From an uncultured Muribaculaceae bacterium (lineage in GTDB: Bacteria > Bacteroidota > Bacteroidia > Bacteroidales > Muribaculaceae): a stretch of DNA of 25,451 nucleotides. A program made the position numbers and the translations under genes. The stretch covers positions 10,286-35,736 of the forward strand of contig CAJUHM010000026.1 in the NCBI GenBank assembly GCA_910586475.1. The letters are read 5' to 3'. Under the pieces are notes generated by a model that saw only the letters and a list, made by a program, of their open reading frames with translations, was not told the DNA's origin and did not search any database. This document shows positions 21,586 to 25,451 of the stretch, piece after piece (the stretch's first letter is position 1; each line of letters opens with the position of its first letter).

Positions 21586-22458
21586 TCAGTTTTCCGGACT
21601 TAGTGCGTCGAGAGAAGCGAGTCTGTCGGACAGACGCCTGATTTGAAGCGCCTGTTCGTCGGCGTTGAGACCTCCGCGCAGGGAGGTCCATGAAAGAGGC
21701 TTTCCGACTGCGACGGAGAAGTGGCGTCCGCGACAGCGGAACACTTCGGCCGGCAGGCGGATCATTTCGATGTTGAACCTGATCCGCAGCCGTGTCCTTA
21801 GTTTTGCAAAATTATAAAAAAAACTTGAATTACGACCGCTAAAGTGCATCGGAATTATGTCGCGTCGGGAGGATATGGCTTTGTTGACAAACATTTTCTT
21901 CCATTCGAGGTCGGCGATCGTTCCGTCGGGCGATTTGCGTGAAACGAGTCCGGCGGGGAAAATTACGACGGGGGCCTGTGAGTCGAGAGCCCGGTCGATG
22001 GCTTCGAATGCTTCGCGGCTCTGGCGTCCGTGTTTGTTGATCGGGAGGAAAACTCCGGCGAGGGGCTTGATTGCCATCAGGATGTCGTTGACGATGAATC
22101 TGATTCCGGGTCCGTAGCGGCGTGTCAGCATGTCGATCAGTATCATTCCGTCGAGGCCTCCGAGGGGGTGGTTGCAGACGAATATGGCCCGCGGGTTGTC
22201 GGGGAGGTTCGATTTGCCGCAGACGGAGTATGTGATTCCGAGGTGTTCTATGACTCCCCGGCAGAAATCGGCGTCACGGCGTCCGCGGTTGACGCGCAGC
22301 ATTTCGTTGAGACTGTCCTGACAGATGATTTTTTCGAGGAGTCGGATCAGCGGTGCTGGTATGAATCGGTGGTAGGCCGGGAGCCGGTCGCGCAGGACGG
22401 CGTCGAGGTCTATTTCCAGAGGAGTTCCGTCGGGCTGTCTGGCGTTTGGTTCAGTCAT
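21586..22458 (-). CDS. glsA: GlsA-like O-acyltransferase (PlsC family), glycine-lipid synthesis
   Basis: A 290-residue acyltransferase. VCNHPLGGLDGM gives the HX4D catalytic motif, and VVIFPAGLVSRK is the third acyltransferase block. In Bacteroides, GlsA O-acylates N-acyl-glycine to make the membrane glycine lipid. Here it is directly followed by a GlsB-like gene, which supports this over a phospholipid role. ATG 22458 overlaps the end of hom by 8 bp, so translation is probably coupled to the amino-acid genes. Confidence 0.8.
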   Translation of the reverse strand: MTEPNARQPDGTPLEIDLDAVLRDRLPAYHRFIPAPLIRLLEKIICQDSLNEMLRVNRGRRDADFCRGVIEHLGITYSVCGKSNLPDNPRAIFVCNHPLGGLDGMILIDMLTRRYGPGIRFIVNDILMAIKPLAGVFLPINKHGRQSREAFEAIDRALDSQAPVVIFPAGLVSRKSPDGTIADLEWKKMFVNKAISSRRDIIPMHFSGRNSSFFYNFAKLRTRLRIRFNIEMIRLPAEVFRCRGRHFSVAVGKPLSWTSLRGGLNADEQALQIRRLSDRLASLDALSPEN

Positions 22459-23662
22459 CGAGGTCGAGGAAGAATTGGGGGAAGTTAGCGATGAATACGT
22501 TTTTGTCGGAGAGCCGGTCGCGTATTTCGATCAGGCGAGACAGGGGGATTTCGCCGATGACATAGTTGTAGTCGGCCGAGGTGTAGTGTTCGGTTATGCG
22601 GGTGAACGGTATCGACTGAAGGAAGTCGGAGTCGGGGTAGCGCATGTAGATTTTCAGCGGGACGTCGGTTGTGTAGTCGGGGCGGTCGACATAGTCCATT
22701 TTTTTGTATTCGTAGCGGTAGCCGTGTCGCCGTGCCATTACGTCTGACAGGATCGAAGAGGCGGTCGGCAGGCTGCCTGCTCCTTTGCCGAACATGAACT
22801 GGCGGTCGTAGCATTCGCCGCGTATGACGACGCCGTTGTATTCGTCGTCGACGCTGTAGATGTAGCGGGAGGGGGTGACGAATTCGGGCATGACGAACAT
22901 CGTGAAGCGGTCGGCGGAGACTTTGACAACTTGTGCTACGAGCTTGATCTTCATCGATTTTTCACGTGCATAGCGGATGTCGCTGTCGGAGATGGAGGAG
23001 ATTCCGTAGGTGAATATTCTTTCCGGAGAGATGTAGACTCCGAGGGCGTGGACGGTTATTATAATGAGCTTGAAGAGCGAGTCGAATCCTTCGATGTCGA
23101 ATGATGGGTCGCTTTCGGCGAATCCGAGCTGCTGTGCGCGTGTCAGTGCTTGGTCGTAGGGTTCTCCGTGGTCGAAGACGCGGGAGAGAATGTAGTTCGA
23201 GGATCCGTTGAGGATTCCCTTGACTTCGAGGAGCAGGTCGTTGTCGTAGTATTCCTCGAGGTTTCTGATGACGGGTATTGAACCGCAGGATGATGCGTCG
23301 TAGAGCAGGGCGGTCGAGTGTTTCCGCTGCAGTTCGATCAGTTCGGGCAGGTGTCGTGCGATCATTGCTTTGCTGCCGGACACTACGGGAATGCCGCGGC
23401 GGATAGCTTCGGTCACGAAGCGGTAGGATGCTTCGGGGTCGTCGACAACTTCGACGACAAGGTTGATGTCGGGGTCGTCGAGGATGCTGTCGGGGTTGTC
23501 GGTGAGCAGTGAGGGGTCTACTTCTACGGCTCGCGGTTTTGCGAGGTTGCGGACGCAAATGCGCTCGATCGAGGCGTGGGCGTTTGTTGCGCGGCGTATG
23601 ACCCGGTAGATGCCCTGGCCTACTACGCCGAACCCGAAAAGTCCTATTCTGATTTCGTTCAT
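22451..23662 (-). CDS. hom: Homoserine dehydrogenase
   Basis: A 403-residue monofunctional enzyme reducing aspartate semialdehyde to homoserine, the branch point to Met and Thr. The Rossmann motif is LFGFGVVGQGIYR (Gly10-x-Gly12-x-x-Gly15). GSKAMIARH, ILNGSSNYILSR, and AQQLGFAESDPSFDIEGFDS are the conserved substrate-site blocks. The C-terminal part (about 320-403) may be a small extra domain (VPLKIYMRYPD at about 327). No aspartokinase is fused to it. ATG 23662 (MNEIRIGLFG) is the start; the same frame stays open far upstream by chance, through metX. The gene lies 50 bp after metX. Confidence 0.93.
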   Translation of the reverse strand: MNEIRIGLFGFGVVGQGIYRVIRRATNAHASIERICVRNLAKPRAVEVDPSLLTDNPDSILDDPDINLVVEVVDDPEASYRFVTEAIRRGIPVVSGSKAMIARHLPELIELQRKHSTALLYDASSCGSIPVIRNLEEYYDNDLLLEVKGILNGSSNYILSRVFDHGEPYDQALTRAQQLGFAESDPSFDIEGFDSLFKLIIITVHALGVYISPERIFTYGISSISDSDIRYAREKSMKIKLVAQVVKVSADRFTMFVMPEFVTPSRYIYSVDDEYNGVVIRGECYDRQFMFGKGAGSLPTASSILSDVMARRHGYRYEYKKMDYVDRPDYTTDVPLKIYMRYPDSDFLQSIPFTRITEHYTSADYNYVIGEIPLSRLIEIRDRLSDKNVFIANFPQFFLDLDD

Positions 23663-23712
23663 GGGAGTCGTTTGAGGGTGGTTTATGTTGGGGGATGCTG
23701 GAAATTTTATTT

Positions 23713-24738
23713 TCAGATGAAGTCGAGCAGCAGAGAGTTGAGCTGGCGGTGTTCGACGAGGAAGCCGTCGTGGCCGAATTCGGAGCGGATCTCGCAGTAG
23801 TGTGCTGCCGGGATTTCGGCGGCGAGGCGGCGCATGTCGGCCGGGGGGAATATCATGTCGGTGGTTATTCCAATGACGATCGTAGGACATTCGATTGCGG
23901 CGAGCGCTTTTTCGCGTCCGCCTCTGTTGCGTCCGACGTCGTGGGTGTCGAATGCATTGAGGATTGTGTGGTAGGAGTATGCGTTGTAGCGTCGGATGAG
24001 TTTGAGGCCCTGATATTGCTGATAGGTGCATGGGCGGCGCTGCTCTCTGGGGATGAGTGAGCCGGCCTGGGTCTGCTGGGGGGAGTCGGTCTGGGTCAGG
24101 TTGTAGCCGGCGGCTCCGCGATATGTGAGGAGTCCGATGGCCCGGGCTGCAGCGAGTCCTTTTGCTCCGGCGTCGGGAGTTGGCTGGCCGAATGTGGGGT
24201 CGGCTTCGATTGCCATGCGCTGGGTTTCGTCGATGGCTATTGTCCACGGCGAGGCGAATGCGTCGGTTGCAATGAGGATCAGCCTGTCGAATCGTTCGGG
24301 CTGGCTGACGACCCATTCGATTGCCTGGAATCCGCCGACGGAGCTTCCGACGAGAGCGTGGATGCGGTCGATCCCGAGGGCGTCGGCCAGAATGCGGTGG
24401 GCGGCGACCATGTCGCGTATGGTCAGGGGTGGGAAGTCGCCGTAGTAGGGGGCGCCGGTGGCGGGATTGAGCGATAGAGGTCCTGTCGATCCGTAGCTTG
24501 ATCCGATAATGTTTGCGCAGACCACAAACCATCTGTCGGGGTCGAGGAAGCATCCGGTTTCGACGGTGTGGGGCCACCAGTCGGCTACGTCGCTGTTGGC
24601 GGTCAGGGCGTGGCAGACCCATACGACGTTGTCGTGCGTCGGACTCAGGGTGCCAAATGTGTGATAGGCTATTTCGAGTTTCCGGAGAGATTCTCCAGAT
24701 TCGAGTTGTAACGGGGCTGAGTGTATGTAGGTCTGCAT
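23713..24738 (-). CDS. metX: Homoserine O-acetyltransferase MetX
   Basis: A 341-residue alpha/beta-hydrolase-fold enzyme that acetylates homoserine for methionine synthesis. WVCHALTANSD, VVCANIIGSSYGSTGP, and the nucleophile elbow LVGSSVGGFQ (Ser133) match the family; GSSVGG replaces the common GGSMGG. The remaining catalytic residues are visible in GITTDMIFPP (Asp) and FGHDGFL (His). It is followed by hom, so the two steps around homoserine are co-transcribed. No SAM riboswitch or Met box was recognised in the 104-bp leader, only a hairpin. Confidence 0.95.
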   Translation of the reverse strand: MQTYIHSAPLQLESGESLRKLEIAYHTFGTLSPTHDNVVWVCHALTANSDVADWWPHTVETGCFLDPDRWFVVCANIIGSSYGSTGPLSLNPATGAPYYGDFPPLTIRDMVAAHRILADALGIDRIHALVGSSVGGFQAIEWVVSQPERFDRLILIATDAFASPWTIAIDETQRMAIEADPTFGQPTPDAGAKGLAAARAIGLLTYRGAAGYNLTQTDSPQQTQAGSLIPREQRRPCTYQQYQGLKLIRRYNAYSYHTILNAFDTHDVGRNRGGREKALAAIECPTIVIGITTDMIFPPADMRRLAAEIPAAHYCEIRSEFGHDGFLVEHRQLNSLLLDFI

Positions 24739-24771
24739 CGGTCTGTCCGGTCTGATTCGGGATTAAATGCA

Positions 24772-24815
24772 CACACAGGACGAATTGACTCGGATGAGTC
24801 TGTTCGCCCTGTGTG
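24772..24815 (-). terminator. Hairpin between spt and metX
   Basis: CACACAGG (24772-24779) pairs with CCTGTGTG (24808-24815), and inside it GACTC pairs with GAGTC. It starts 27 nt past the spt stop on the minus strand. The following CATTTAAT is only weakly T-rich, so it may be a partial terminator or a leader element for metX. Confidence 0.5.
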
Positions 24816-24842
24816 GTAGTTTATGAGAGAAGCGCGTTGTGA

Positions 24843-25451
24843 TCAGATCACGCCGTGTTTCTTGAATACTTTTTCGATTTTTTCGAGTGCGTAGGCGACC
24901 TGGTCTTTTGTGTGTGAGGCCATGAGGCTGAAGCGAATGAGTGTGTCGTGGGGCGCGACTGCCGGCGAAACGACTGGGTTGACGAAGATGCCTTCGTCGA
25001 GAAGGTCGCGTGTGACGGCGAATGTCTTGAAGTTGTCGCGGATGAATAGCGGGATGATCGGTGTCGATGTGTTGCCAATCTCAACACCCATTTTTCTGAA
25101 TCCGTCGAGCGCGAGGTTGGTCACTTCCCAAAGGGCCTGCTGGTGTTCGGGTTCCTGCTCGAGGATGTCGATTGCCTTGAGGGCCGCGGCTGTGGATGCA
25201 GGGGTGATGCTGGCGGTGAATATGTAGGAGCGGGAGTGGTGGCGGAGGAAGTTTGTGATTGTTTTATCCGTTGCGATGAAGCCTCCGAGCGAGGCGAGGG
25301 ATTTGGAGAATGTGCCCATGATTAGGTCGACATCGTCGGCTACTCCCTGTTCAAAGCAGACTCCGCGACCGCCCTGTCCGAAGACGCCGATACCGTGGGC
25401 TTCGTCGACCATCACGGCGGCGTTGTATTTCTTTGCGAGCTGAGTTATTGA
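24843..25451 (-). CDS. spt: Serine palmitoyltransferase (alpha-oxoamine synthase), partial
   Basis: The C-terminal 202 residues; the 5' part lies beyond the window edge. VMVDEAHGIGVFGQGGRG holds the PLP Asp and His, and GTFSKSLASLGGF carries the PLP lysine. The F-S-K-S-x-A-S motif is of the serine palmitoyltransferase type, rather than the GTLGKALG type of glycine C-acetyltransferase. SPT joins serine and acyl-CoA to 3-ketosphinganine, the first step of sphingolipid synthesis, typical of Bacteroidetes. IRFSLMASHTKDQVAYALEKI closes the fold. It precedes metX in transcription, separated by a hairpin. Confidence 0.88.
   Translation of the reverse strand, partial: SITQLAKKYNAAVMVDEAHGIGVFGQGGRGVCFEQGVADDVDLIMGTFSKSLASLGGFIATDKTITNFLRHHSRSYIFTASITPASTAAALKAIDILEQEPEHQQALWEVTNLALDGFRKMGVEIGNTSTPIIPLFIRDNFKTFAVTRDLLDEGIFVNPVVSPAVAPHDTLIRFSLMASHTKDQVAYALEKIEKVFKKHGVI

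Noticed and set aside
23663..24772. Continuation of the hom frame upstream through metX (would give 773 residues)
   Set aside because: The extra part is Arg/Pro/His-rich and overlaps metX in another frame. MNEIRIGLFG is the natural hom start.
24739..24842. SAM riboswitch before metX
   Set aside because: Only one imperfect hairpin is present; no recognisable SAM-I or SAM-II core was seen.
1..25451. CRISPR arrays, rRNA, tRNA and transposases
   Set aside because: No regularly spaced repeats, no conserved RNA gene, and no transposase or integrase motif was seen on either strand.

Overview
The window looks like chromosomal DNA from a Bacteroidales bacterium, most likely a GC-rich gut lineage such as Muribaculaceae. 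The reasons are Bacteroidetes-type promoters (TTTG, about 20 nt, TAnnTTTG), few clear Shine-Dalgarno sequences, BspA-like leucine-rich repeat proteins, a Wzi-like capsule porin, DUF4199, DUF6048 and DUF6452 proteins, a glycine-lipid acyltransferase pair, and a Bacteroidetes-type serine palmitoyltransferase. The family-level assignment is inference.

Left part (1-3335, plus strand): the tail of a probable CMP-sugar synthetase, a CBS-domain sugar nucleotidyltransferase, the ribosome-assembly GTPase obg, and pgeF. From 8151 down to 3313 a tight minus-strand operon runs fmt, a Wzi-like barrel, a lipocalin-like lipoprotein, two tandem L,D-transpeptidases, and a MAF/DUF115-like protein that may be a glycosyltransferase. 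recO and neuC (hydrolysing UDP-GlcNAc 2-epimerase) diverge at about 9 kb. The NeuA-like tail, the CBS nucleotidyltransferase, NeuC and the MAF-like protein together suggest a nonulosonic (sialic or legionaminic type) acid pathway.

Middle part (10.3-16.6 kb): a LytS/LytR-type two-component pair ends in a clear intrinsic terminator. It is followed by a leucine-rich repeat (LRR) gene split by a -1 frame change at a canonical slippery heptamer. An AT-richer pocket follows with a second, convergent LRR gene, a secreted protein with a DnaJ-type cysteine-rich tail, and a strongly structured RNA with its own promoter and terminator. The last two lie between two identical 46-bp repeats, one of which is the 3' end of rpiB. 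This pocket is the most unusual part of the window.

Right part (16.7-25.45 kb, all minus strand): transcription runs spt (partial), metX, hom, glsA-like, glsB-like, DUF4199, a family-2 glycosyltransferase, DUF6452, DUF6048, and a short-chain dehydrogenase. It combines sphingolipid and glycine-lipid synthesis, homoserine and methionine synthesis, and envelope proteins. Many junctions overlap by 1-13 bp, which implies translational coupling. No tRNA, rRNA, CRISPR array or transposase was seen.
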